A stretch of DNA of 64,000 bases from Ardenticatenaceae bacterium. GTDB taxonomy: Bacteria > Chloroflexota > Anaerolineae > Promineifilales > Promineifilaceae. The position numbers were made by a program, and so were the translations under genes. The number at the start of each line of letters is the position of its first letter. The first letter of the stretch is position 1. Location: positions 868,001-932,000 of the forward strand of contig JACKBQ010000001.1 of assembly GCA_020634455.1 (NCBI GenBank), read 5' to 3'. Below, one piece after another: positions 54,903-62,244 of the stretch. Below the pieces are notes generated by a model that did not search any database, had not been told where the DNA came from, and worked only from the letters and a program-made list of their open reading frames with translations.

Positions 54903-55856
54903 TTAAATAGGTAATAAACCAACATAGCGAAGCAACGCGTCAGAGCCGGTGGCAAATTGGTCAAGAAAACTAGCCACAACTTCACGCAATTCTGGCCAAT
55001 CATCGCTGAATCGGTGCAGGTGCAATACCTCCTGCTTTAGCCAACGCCACAGCTTTTCAATCGGATTGAGCCAAGAAGCGTAAGTGGGCAAAGGTAGTAG
55101 TTGAACGGGCATGTTGTCCTGCTTGGCTTTCGGCGCAGGCTCAGTCGGCCAGTTCCCTGGCAATTTGGGTGGAAAAGGAAACTGCTGTGGCTGTAAAACG
55201 GCCAATACATCCGGGTGAAAGTGAACGGGCCAATTGTCCAGAACGACGTAAATTGTCTCCGCACCTGGATAGCATTGGTACAATTGAGTCCAGAAGTTAG
55301 CAATGACGGTGCGTGTGATGCGTTTGCGCTGCAAGTAAGAAAGTTGCCCCGTCATGCAATTGATGGCACCAATGATGCGGAAGCTACTATTGGCCCGATG
55401 TGACCGTTGAGCCAATGGCTGTCGCAGACCCTTGCTTTCAAATGATTGGGCAATCGTTGGTTGCCGATAGTAAGTAAGCTGGTCGAGATAGAGCAGCACA
55501 TATCGGTCTGGTTCGTAATAAGCACGTAATCGAGCCAACTCAATCAAACTCAGCTTTTCTTGATAATGTCGGTCGGGACTATGCACATAATCGCGGCCAC
55601 GTTTATAGCTGATGCCCAGCCGTTTTAGCAATCGGCTTAGACTCCCAGCTGTACTGACCTGTAACCAAGTACATGCTTGGACTATCATTTCTAATCGCCA
55701 TCGGGCAGAATGGAAGCCTAGCTGCCGGGGGTCACGTCGAATCACCTGGAGCAGTGCCTGCTTTGCTTCTGACGGCTTCGCGTACCGAGGGGGAAAAAGC
55801 CGCTTTGCGGCCACGTCCTTTCTGTACTTCAAGTCGGTCAAGACCATCCTGTTCAT
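54903..55856 (-). CDS. IS630-family transposase, DDE frame (orfB)
   Basis: This frame supplies the catalytic part: LLYLDQLTYY (first Asp), IYVVLDNWPVHFHP (second Asp) and YASWLNPIEKLWRWLKQEV (Glu). Upstream of these are a helix-turn-helix-like segment (SRLLKRLGISYKRGRDYVHSP) and a join region (PPRYAKPSEAKQALLQVI). It overlaps orfA by about 125 bases in the +1 frame; T5C5 (GCTTTTTCCCCCTC) in the overlap is a plausible slip site. The product is expected as an orfA-orfB fusion. Confidence 0.85.
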   Translation of the reverse strand: MNRMVLTDLKYRKDVAAKRLFPPRYAKPSEAKQALLQVIRRDPRQLGFHSARWRLEMIVQACTWLQVSTAGSLSRLLKRLGISYKRGRDYVHSPDRHYQEKLSLIELARLRAYYEPDRYVLLYLDQLTYYRQPTIAQSFESKGLRQPLAQRSHRANSSFRIIGAINCMTGQLSYLQRKRITRTVIANFWTQLYQCYPGAETIYVVLDNWPVHFHPDVLAVLQPQQFPFPPKLPGNWPTEPAPKAKQDNMPVQLLPLPTYASWLNPIEKLWRWLKQEVLHLHRFSDDWPELREVVASFLDQFATGSDALLRYVGLLPI

Positions 55857-56070
55857 ACCAATCTAGCCATTTGTAGATAGTATCCGGATGGTGCGGCTTG
55901 TGCCCTCCGTCTTTAGCGGCGGCATTGGGACTCATGCCGCTGGCGATTTTGAGCAAAATGGCGGCCTTTTCTCGCATGTGGCTTTTCTCATGGTGGTCGC
56001 GCACAAGTACTAGCTCGCTTTTTTGAACAGCCGTTAGTTCCAAATATCGTCTCTTGGGCATAAATAACAC
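55732..56070 (-). CDS. IS630-family transposase, DNA-binding frame (orfA)
   Basis: 112 residues with a helix-turn-helix of the IS630 type: REKAAILLKIASGMSPNAAAKDGG, then TIYKWLDWYEQDGLDRL and the GRGRK hook. The C-terminal tail after GRGRKAA belongs to the out-of-frame part and should be replaced by orfB on frameshift. It binds the element's ends. Confidence 0.82.
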   Translation of the reverse strand: MLFMPKRRYLELTAVQKSELVLVRDHHEKSHMREKAAILLKIASGMSPNAAAKDGGHKPHHPDTIYKWLDWYEQDGLDRLEVQKGRGRKAAFSPSVREAVRSKAGTAPGDST

Positions 56071-56283
56071 CTCCCATGATGATATTATCTCTATTACCTA
56101 TTTATTTTGTAAAGTTCAATAATCCCCAGGCTAAACCTAATCCCCAGGCTACACGGGTTACCTACCCATTTTTCCAGGTAGCCTACTCCCGAAATGGCGG
56201 ATTTTAGCCTGCCCATTTTCCCGTAAACTTACAACCATCATCAACCGTAGCCGCGGATTCTTTCCGCGAAACAAGGAGCAACC

Positions 56284-57177
56284 ATGAGCAACGTATTGAC
56301 TGAACTTTCAACGGCGATGGCAACGGCCGTTTCCCAGGCAGATTCCGGCATTGTGCGGGTAGAAGGGCGGCGGCGCCTCGGCGCAACGGGCATCGTCTGG
56401 AGCGACGGGCTCATCCTCACCGCCAACCACGTCGTCAACCATGATGAAGGCCTCCACATCGGCCTGCCCAATGGCGACCGGGCCAGCGCCAGCCTCGTCG
56501 GGCGCGATCCGTCCACCGACCTCGCCCTGCTCAAAACCGAGGCCAGCGGTCTGACGCCGCTCACCGAAGGCAACAAGCAAGAGCTGGGCGTGGGCAATCT
56601 GGTGCTGGCGCTGGGGCGACCCGGCCGCACCGTGCAGGCGACCCTGGGCATCGTCTCGGCGCTGGGCGATGGCTGGCGCACCCAGCTGGGCGGGCAAATT
56701 GACCGCTACCTGCAAACGGACGTGGTGATGTATCCCGGCTTCTCCGGCGGCCCGCTGATTGACACCGCCGGGCAGCTCATCGGCCTCAACACCTCGGCAC
56801 TGGGGCGCGGCGTCAGCCTGACGATTCCCACCCAAACCCTGGCCCGCGTGGCGGACGCCCTGCAAACGCACGGTCGCGTCCAGCGGGGCTACCTAGGCGT
56901 CAGCACCCAGCGCGTGCACCTGCCGGATGATTTGAAGGCGGAACTAAACCAAAAGCGCGGCCTGCTGGTCGTCTCCGTAGAAAAGGACAGCCCCGCCGCC
57001 AAAGCAGGTTTGACCCTGGGCGACACGCTGGTCGCTTTTGGCGACAGCCCGGTGCAATCCCACGATGATTTACTGGCGCTGCTGGCGGGGGATGTGGTGG
57101 GAACGGCCGTTCCTGCCAAATTCATTCGCGGCGGACAGGTACACACGACCGAAATCACCGTCGTGGCTCGCCCCTAA
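56284..57177 (+). CDS. HtrA-like trypsin-type serine protease with PDZ domain, no export signal
   Basis: 297 residues; start secure (AAGGAG four bases before the ATG). Triad His49 in LTANHVV, Asp79 in STDLALL and Ser154 in GFSGGPL. A PDZ domain follows (about 195-295; RGYLGVSTQRVHL, GLTLGDTLVAFGDSPV). Unlike DegP/HtrA it has neither signal peptide nor membrane anchor, so it may act in the cytoplasm. A paralogue without PDZ follows 59 bases later. It may be a protein-quality-control or regulated effector protease. Confidence 0.88.
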   Translation: MSNVLTELSTAMATAVSQADSGIVRVEGRRRLGATGIVWSDGLILTANHVVNHDEGLHIGLPNGDRASASLVGRDPSTDLALLKTEASGLTPLTEGNKQELGVGNLVLALGRPGRTVQATLGIVSALGDGWRTQLGGQIDRYLQTDVVMYPGFSGGPLIDTAGQLIGLNTSALGRGVSLTIPTQTLARVADALQTHGRVQRGYLGVSTQRVHLPDDLKAELNQKRGLLVVSVEKDSPAAKAGLTLGDTLVAFGDSPVQSHDDLLALLAGDVVGTAVPAKFIRGGQVHTTEITVVARP

Positions 57178-57232
57178 TTACCCAATTACTAATTACGAAT
57201 TACCTTTTGTAATTGAGTAATTGGTAATTTTT
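57178..57232. repeat. AATTACCAATTACTAATT-type repeat between the protease genes
   Basis: TTACCCAATTACTAATTACGAATTACC faces GTAATTGAGTAATTGGTAATT in inverted orientation. The same family precedes the AsnB-type gene at 49266-49292. It fills most of the gap between the two protease genes and leaves no visible ribosome site for the second. Confidence 0.6.
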
Positions 57233-57236
57233 CACC

Positions 57237-57839
57237 ATGAATCTTTTATCCAACATCAACCAAACCATGAACACGCTCATCCAGACGGTGCAGCAGAGCG
57301 TGGTGCGGGTAGGCAACGGCCGTTCCGGCTTTGGCGCGGGCACAATCTGGCACAGCGACGGGCTGATTTTGACCAACGCTCACGTGGTGCAGGGGCATCG
57401 TGAACCTGAGGTGACTTTGGCAGACGGCCGTTCCTTCCCCGCCCAACTGCTGGCCACCGACGAAACCACCGACCTGGCCGCGCTCTACATCGCCGCCAAC
57501 AACCTGCCGACAATCGAGCTGGGCCATTCCAGCCAGCTAAAAACGGGGGATTGGGTGGTCGCGGTGGGGCATCCGTGGGGTGTAATTGGCGCGGCCAACT
57601 GGGGCACGGTTATTGCCGTGGGTCAGCCACTAGAACAGAATGGATATCGCGGTGAGCTGGTGCAGCTGGGGATTCAGCTGCGGCCGGGACATTCTGGCGG
57701 GCCGTTGGTGGATGGCAACGGCCGTCTCGTCGGCATCAACACCATGATCTCTGGCCCACAAGTCGGCCTCGCCATTCCGGTGGACATCGCCAAAAAGTTT
57801 TTGCAGGAGAAGATGGGGAGTGGGGGAACGGCCGTATAA
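57237..57839 (+). CDS. trypsin-like serine protease, PDZ-less paralogue
   Basis: 200 residues. Triad His49 in LTNAHVV, Asp79 in TTDLAAL and Ser153 in GHSGGPL; oxyanion-loop residues look normal. No PDZ domain and no signal peptide. It ends about where the protease domain of its upstream partner gives way to PDZ, so it is complete rather than truncated. A second in-frame ATG lies at residue 11. Two adjacent, differently built copies suggest gene duplication with loss or gain of the PDZ domain. Confidence 0.85.
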   Translation: MNLLSNINQTMNTLIQTVQQSVVRVGNGRSGFGAGTIWHSDGLILTNAHVVQGHREPEVTLADGRSFPAQLLATDETTDLAALYIAANNLPTIELGHSSQLKTGDWVVAVGHPWGVIGAANWGTVIAVGQPLEQNGYRGELVQLGIQLRPGHSGGPLVDGNGRLVGINTMISGPQVGLAIPVDIAKKFLQEKMGSGGTAV

Positions 57840-57842
57840 AAA

Positions 57843-57912
57843 ATCCGCAGATTACGCAGATTCACACAGATTTTATTTTTCTAATCTGCGAAAATCTGCG
57901 TTAATCTGTGGA
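57843..57912. repeat. AATCTGCG-type palindromic repeat between convergent genes
   Basis: TCCGCAGATTACGCAGATT and CACAGATT face AATCTGCGAAAATCTGCGTTAATCTGTGGA. The site lies between the PDZ-less protease gene and the end of the minus-strand sulfite-oxidase-family gene, where it could stop transcription from both sides. Confidence 0.6.
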
Positions 57913-57926
57913 TAAATCTCTTTAAC

Positions 57927-58580
57927 TTAAAACCAGCGACCACCCGCGAAGCGCTGCTCCTCCCACGGATCCGCCTCGTTGTGGTAACCAGCACGCTCCC
58001 AAAAGCCCAGCTGATCGTCGGCGCGGAACTCCAGGCCACGCAGCCATTTGCCACCCTTCCAAATGTACGCCGTTTTTGCTTCACTGCGGTCAGCATACGA
58101 CCCGATAATGCCTCGCAACGGCCAGCCATGCTCAACAGTAAGCGGCTTGCCGTCAAAATGGGTCGCCAGCAAAAAATTGTCCTGCATCACCAGCTCGATG
58201 GGCGTGTTGGTGGTATACCCCACCTCGCAATGCTGAATCACGTACTTCGCCTCTGGTTTTGGCTTGATGAAGCCCTCATCCACCAGCGTTTTCAGCGAGA
58301 CGCCTTCCCAATCGGTGTCAAACTTGGACCAGCGGGTGACGCAATGGATATCCATTGTCAATTTGGTGCGGGGCAGCTTGTTGAACGCCTCCCAATTCCA
58401 CACCTTTTCTTCTTCCACCAGCCCAAACACGCGCAAATCCCACTTTGCCAGATCGGTGTTAGGCGTGGGGCCATAATGCAGCACCGGGAACTTCTGCGTC
58501 AGCGACTGCCCCGGTGGCAGCCGATTCATACCTCTTACCTGCTCTTCCTCTTCGCGGCGTCCAAATACTCGATTAAACAT
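57927..58580 (-). CDS. sulfite-oxidase-family molybdopterin oxidoreductase
   Basis: 217 residues from ATG 58580, with AAGGAGA five bases upstream; a longer frame to 58616 is unlikely. The molybdopterin-binding domain is clear, with Cys80 in MDIHCVTRW as the expected Mo ligand, then WEGVSLKTLVDEG, HCEVGYTTN, LLATHFDGKPLTVEHGWPLRG and AYIWKGGKWLRGLEF. There is no export signal and no C-terminal dimerisation domain, so it matches the short cytoplasmic YedY-like/sulfite-oxidase-like group. The electron acceptor and substrate are unknown. Its leader holds a paired GGAGG hairpin. Confidence 0.85.
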   Translation of the reverse strand: MFNRVFGRREEEEQVRGMNRLPPGQSLTQKFPVLHYGPTPNTDLAKWDLRVFGLVEEEKVWNWEAFNKLPRTKLTMDIHCVTRWSKFDTDWEGVSLKTLVDEGFIKPKPEAKYVIQHCEVGYTTNTPIELVMQDNFLLATHFDGKPLTVEHGWPLRGIIGSYADRSEAKTAYIWKGGKWLRGLEFRADDQLGFWERAGYHNEADPWEEQRFAGGRWF

Positions 58581-58599
58581 GGGGGTCTCCTTAAACCAA

Positions 58600-58651
58600 C
58601 CTCCGGGAGGCTCCACAAATCGCCTCTGTGACGCGCTAACCCTCCCGGAGG
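58600..58651. repeat. paired CCTCC(C/G)GGAGG hairpin, copy 3
   Basis: CCTCCGGGAGG (58600-58610) and its reverse complement CCTCCCGGAGG (58641-58651) lie in the leader of the sulfite-oxidase-family gene, about 20 bases before its start on the minus strand. The region is divergent (next gene on the plus strand starts at 58794), so neither side needs a terminator here. Confidence 0.6.
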
Positions 58652-58793
58652 TTAGACTTTTACATCTGATAAGTTTGAGTATAGCAAATAGAGTCAGTTT
58701 ACAAAGCAGTTCTTACGTGCGCCTTACCAGGCTGTAAACGTTTTGTTAGAATTGCAGTATGGCATAAGCGAAATTAGAATCAGGAGGTAAATC

Positions 58794-59666
58794 ATGCAGG
58801 AAGAACAATTCACTCAAATACTCAATAAGCATTTCTCCATTGAAGAACTCCAAACTCTCTTTTTTAAACTGAACCTTGATTACTCCCAAACTACCGCCAA
58901 GTCTAAAGGACAGGTTACAGAAATGCTGCTCAGCAAACTTGGCGAATCAGACTCACTTGACAAATTGCAACTCATCCTTGAAAAAGAACGTCCTCATCTT
59001 TTTGGAATAGCCAGCACACCGGAAAAATCTCAGGTATTTCCTATTCCTCAATCTAAGGATGCGTTTCAGCAATTAAGTCGTGTCGAGTTGTTTCATTTAA
59101 TGATGTCCCACCTGGCCTTCTCTCAAGTACAAGTCATCGCGTTTGAAATGATGGTTGACGATAAACAATTCATTAGTGCAACTTTACTTGGGTACGTTCG
59201 AGATTTAATTGTAGAAATTGATAAAAGAGGAGAGCTACCGCTTCTTCGCAATCATTTATCAACTGTATTTGCGGACAAAAAATTCAAAAGCAAACAAGAT
59301 ACAACTCGGACTCCAAAAAGGTCATCCCCTCGCAACCTTTTTGCGAAAATCAAAAGTAAGTTCAACGCGCAACCGGCTGCCTCAAAAGCGAATCACCCTA
59401 CCCCATCCCCAAACTTTCCGCCATTTGAAACAGCCATAGTAGAGGGAGAGCTTTCGCTTGCTGAGCAAATTCAGCAATATTTTTCGATTGCTGAATTTAG
59501 GACGCTGTGTTTTGATTTGAATGTTGATTGGGAAATGCTAAAAGGCGCTGACCATTTGGCAACAATCAACAATTTTTTGTCGCATTGCCAACAGCACGGT
59601 CAGACTGAAGAATTGCGATTGCTTATCAAAACCGAACGTCCTTTTGTTACCTGGGCTGACGCTTAA
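58794..59666 (+). CDS. three-repeat effector-associated-domain-like protein
   Basis: 290 residues, start secure (CAGGAGG seven bases before the ATG). Two clear repeats, FSIEELQTLFFKLNLDY near 15-31 and FSIAEFRTLCFDLNVDW near 228-244, each end in ERP-(H/F) motifs; a third, divergent copy (LMMSHLAFSQVQVIAFEMMVDD, GELPLLRNHL) lies between. They resemble effector-associated (death-like) domains found with caspases, TIR and proteases in bacterial conflict systems. No effector domain follows. The gene is AT-rich and lacks ACGGCCGT, unlike its neighbours, which suggests transfer. Role: possibly an adaptor. Confidence 0.6.
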   Translation: MQEEQFTQILNKHFSIEELQTLFFKLNLDYSQTTAKSKGQVTEMLLSKLGESDSLDKLQLILEKERPHLFGIASTPEKSQVFPIPQSKDAFQQLSRVELFHLMMSHLAFSQVQVIAFEMMVDDKQFISATLLGYVRDLIVEIDKRGELPLLRNHLSTVFADKKFKSKQDTTRTPKRSSPRNLFAKIKSKFNAQPAASKANHPTPSPNFPPFETAIVEGELSLAEQIQQYFSIAEFRTLCFDLNVDWEMLKGADHLATINNFLSHCQQHGQTEELRLLIKTERPFVTWADA

Positions 59667-59700
59667 ATTTTTCTCGGATAACTATAAACAAATAACCCAC

Positions 59701-59733
59701 CCTCCCGGAGGCTTCGGAAGCTTTCGGGAGGGT
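59701..59733. terminator. GGAGG hairpin, copy 4, terminator-like
   Basis: CCCTCCCG at the left (from 59699) pairs with CGGGAGGG (59725-59732), with an inner GGCTTCGGAAGC stem. It follows the three-repeat gene and so may terminate it; its right arm also contains GGGAGG just four to seven bases before the ATGs of the next gene. Confidence 0.6.
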
Positions 59734-59735
59734 TT

Positions 59736-60914
59736 ATGATGGAGATACGTATGGCAACTAGCCAGGCAGCAGTGTACCGTGAACGGCCGTTCCTCGCCGT
59801 CGCGCTGACTCATTTTTTTGTAGATGTGCTGAACAACGGCCGTAACCTGCTGGTAGCTCTGCTGGCGGTGAGTTTAGGCTTGACCAACGCCCAGGTGGGG
59901 CTGGCCCTGCTGCTGTACAACGTCGGCAATGCCCTGTCGCAGCCGCTGTTTGGCTGGCTGGCCGACCGCATCGGCGCACGGCGGCTGGTCATTGGCGGCC
60001 TGGGCTGGATGATTGCCTTCTACGCCATCGCCGCCCTGGCCGGGGATTGGCTGGCGCTGATCGCCCTGACGGTCGCCAGCGTAGGCTCCGGCGCATTTCA
60101 TCCTAGCGGCACAATGGTCGCCAGCCGCACCAGCATCACCTACCGCAGCCGGATCACGGCGCTCTTTTTCATGGCCGGGCAGATTGGGCTATTTTTGGGG
60201 CCAGTGTTGGCGGGGATACTGCTGGATGCCTACGGCCGTCCCGGTTACATCCTCCTACCCATTTTGGCGCTGACGGCGCTGGTTGGCGGTTGGCGCTGGC
60301 TCTACGACGCGCCCCCCATGCCTAAAGTGGCAGCAAAGCCAGCGGCGGCCGAATCGGTGGCAGCTCCCCAGCCACCCCACTTTTTACGGCGCATTCTCCT
60401 GCTCTCGCTCATCATTTTTGCCAGCAGCACGGCCAGCATCGCCGTCATCACCTTCACCCCCGTGCTTTTTACCGACCAGGGCTACTCGCCCACGCTCATC
60501 GGCTGGCTGTCCGGGCTCATCATGATGGGATCGGCCGTGGGCGGGCTGATTGGCGGCACGCTGGGCGACCGCATCGCGGGCAAATGGGTCATCGCGCTGG
60601 GATTGGCTGGCTCGGTGCTGCCCTACTACTTTTTTGTGCCCGTCAGCGTGGTGTGGCAGGCGATTTTGCTGCTGCTGGCCGGGTTTTTCGGCGGGATGCC
60701 CCACACCATTTTGGTGATCATGGTGCAGTCGCTGCTGCCCAAACGGCAGGCAATGGCCTCTGGCATTGCCCTGGGATTCATGTTTTTTAGCGGGGCAGTG
60801 GGCAGCTACTTCGTCGGGCTGGTGGCGGATCAAATTGGTCTGGCGATTACTCTGCAAGGGATGGCATTCCTGCCGCTGGCGGTCATTTTGGCCGCAATTT
60901 TGCTGCCCAGCTAG
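59736..60914 (+). CDS. MFS transporter, fosmidomycin-resistance (Fsr)-like
   Basis: 392 residues and twelve membrane helices. ALTHFFVDVLNNGRNLLVALLAV near 20, GWLADRIGARRLVIGG near 70, SVGSGAFHPSGTMVASR near 115 and a short cytoplasmic link (about 195-215) match Fsr-type exporters; the FHPSG motif is diagnostic. It probably exports a drug-like or metabolite substrate. Starts at 59736, 59739 and 59751 are all possible; GGAG lies six bases before 59751, while GGGAGG of the hairpin precedes the first two. Low-GC neighbours end here and ACGGCCGT sites resume. Confidence 0.8.
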   Translation: MMEIRMATSQAAVYRERPFLAVALTHFFVDVLNNGRNLLVALLAVSLGLTNAQVGLALLLYNVGNALSQPLFGWLADRIGARRLVIGGLGWMIAFYAIAALAGDWLALIALTVASVGSGAFHPSGTMVASRTSITYRSRITALFFMAGQIGLFLGPVLAGILLDAYGRPGYILLPILALTALVGGWRWLYDAPPMPKVAAKPAAAESVAAPQPPHFLRRILLLSLIIFASSTASIAVITFTPVLFTDQGYSPTLIGWLSGLIMMGSAVGGLIGGTLGDRIAGKWVIALGLAGSVLPYYFFVPVSVVWQAILLLLAGFFGGMPHTILVIMVQSLLPKRQAMASGIALGFMFFSGAVGSYFVGLVADQIGLAITLQGMAFLPLAVILAAILLPS

Positions 60915-60921
60915 GCGCAAA

Positions 60922-61392
60922 CTAAAGCGACTTGATGAGCTGCAAGCAGGGATTGGCTTCGCCCCAAAGCGTGGGGAACTCCTCCAACGGCCGAAATCCC
61001 AATGCCAGGTAAAATTGCCGGGTACGGCCGTATCCCACATCCGGGTGCGTTGAACTGAGCGTCTTTACCTGCAAAAACGCCACATTTTGCTCGCGCAAAT
61101 ATGCTTCGCTGGCAGCCAACAACAGCCGCCCTACCCCGTGCCGGTGCCACTCCGGCAAAACGGCCATGACGTGAATTTCGGCGGCGTAGGGGGTGTGCTG
61201 TTTGAGGGTGAGGAAGCCAACAGGTTGGTTTTGGTGGAAAGCGAGGAAGGTGGGGAGAACGGCCGTATCGGCCACATACTGCCTGGTTGCTTCTTCAATG
61301 CCAAACCAATCCGGCAGCGCCCGCAGGATTGGTTCGCAAAGGTGTGATTGGCCTAGCAGCGGCCCTTTAACTTCAAACTCACTCTTTAGCAT
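60922..61392 (-). CDS. GNAT-family N-acetyltransferase
   Basis: About 156 residues from ATG 61392. The acetyl-CoA site is AEIHVMAVLPEWHRHGVGRLLLAASEAYLREQ (about 70-100; the R-x2-G-x-G/A motif is RHGVGR). A C-terminal strand has RQFYLALGFRPLEEF. The gene begins within the last codons of the DUF3368 gene, so they may be translated together; a longer frame to 61479 lies wholly inside that gene. Substrate unknown: small molecule or protein amine. Confidence 0.82.
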   Translation of the reverse strand: MLKSEFEVKGPLLGQSHLCEPILRALPDWFGIEEATRQYVADTAVLPTFLAFHQNQPVGFLTLKQHTPYAAEIHVMAVLPEWHRHGVGRLLLAASEAYLREQNVAFLQVKTLSSTHPDVGYGRTRQFYLALGFRPLEEFPTLWGEANPCLQLIKSL

Positions 61393-61864
61393 CTTGAAGA
61401 ACGCGCTGATAAAGAGCATCTGAAAGATAGAATCCCACTTCGTTTCTGAGCTTATCCAGATAGGGGCGAATTTCAGCAAGGAAACTGCGATCCTTGGCCA
61501 ATTTTAAGATTCCAAGCAAACCAATATATTTTAGACCAAAATATTGGGCAGTGGCACGTCCCAAACGCTCATCCATCAACAATAACTCAGCCTGCAACTC
61601 CAGCGCGAGAGCAATCGCTTCAGATTCTCCTGCATCCAAATCTTGGCGCAAAGCCTTTACAAATGCCTGATTAGAGACGGTTTTAACTGAAATCCAGGGA
61701 GCGTTCTCAACTTCTGCAGCACCTGGCTGACCCCGCCCATTTTCTACGACTTCATGCCAAACGGCCGTTGGCACATGAATGCCGCCATACAGTTTTTGTA
61801 ACAGTTCTAATTCACCGAGCCGGGCAAGGTTGATGAGGATGGAGGTATCGCTAACGACTATCAT
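61379..61864 (-). CDS. DUF3368 PIN-domain toxin
   Basis: 161 residues of the PIN-like fold: VVSDTSILINLARLGELELLQKLYGGIHVPTAVWHEV at the start (Asp6), DAGESEAIALALELQAELLLMDERLGRATAQ near 78-108 (Glu/Asp pair and Asp). PIN nucleases cut RNA with two Mg ions. The gene overlaps the antitoxin gene by four bases. DUF3368 with UPF0175 is an established toxin-antitoxin pairing. Confidence 0.85.
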   Translation of the reverse strand: MIVVSDTSILINLARLGELELLQKLYGGIHVPTAVWHEVVENGRGQPGAAEVENAPWISVKTVSNQAFVKALRQDLDAGESEAIALALELQAELLLMDERLGRATAQYFGLKYIGLLGILKLAKDRSFLAEIRPYLDKLRNEVGFYLSDALYQRVLQDAKE

Positions 61865-62112
61865 TCCATTTCAGATAGGGTGGCTAAATCTTCTTCGTAA
61901 TCTGAAACGTCGTAATGAGGCGGAATGCCGCGACTGCCTAGCAGTTGTTGAAACGCCCAGACATCCATGTCAGCCATTTCCCGTGCTTTGCCGAAGGAAA
62001 GTTTGTTACCCTGGAAAAGCGTAATGGCCAGCTCCACCTTTAGCTCAGCAGGCGTCATGCGGGTGGCTCGCAAAATATCTTTAGGAATTTCAATTGATGC
62101 CATCGTTGTCAT
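61861..62112 (-). CDS. UPF0175-family antitoxin
   Basis: 83 residues: MTTMASIEIPKDILRATRM, then LKVELAITLFQGNKLSFGKAREMADMDVWAFQQLLGSRGIP with a helix-turn-helix like segment and an acidic tail (YEEDLATLSEME). UPF0175 proteins bind and neutralise DUF3368 toxins and usually repress the operon. Stop and start overlap by four bases with the toxin gene. Either of the two N-terminal ATGs (62112 or 62103) may be used. Confidence 0.85.
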   Translation of the reverse strand: MTTMASIEIPKDILRATRMTPAELKVELAITLFQGNKLSFGKAREMADMDVWAFQQLLGSRGIPPHYDVSDYEEDLATLSEME

Positions 62113-62244
62113 GGGTTATTCCCTCATTGAATGATCAAACGAAAAATCGAATCACATGGTATTATACAAAATGGTGCCAAACTGCGAAAGCAGGCCGCGT
62201 ATGTAGATTGGTCCATTCTTAAAGAATGGACCAATCTGGTTCAG

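Larger units (their letters stand above)
54888..56119 (-). mobile_element. IS630-family insertion sequence
   Basis: 1,232 bases. Ends are imperfect inverted repeats: ATGAACATTAACAATTTAAA and TTGAACTTTACAAAATAAAT, both followed by TAGGTAATA. A TA duplication flanks it (54886-54887 and 56120-56121). Two overlapping frames encode the transposase. Removing the element restores CCTGGGGATAATCCCCAGG, a near-perfect palindrome of a dispersed family. It has no ACGGCCGT site, which fits recent entry. Confidence 0.85.
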
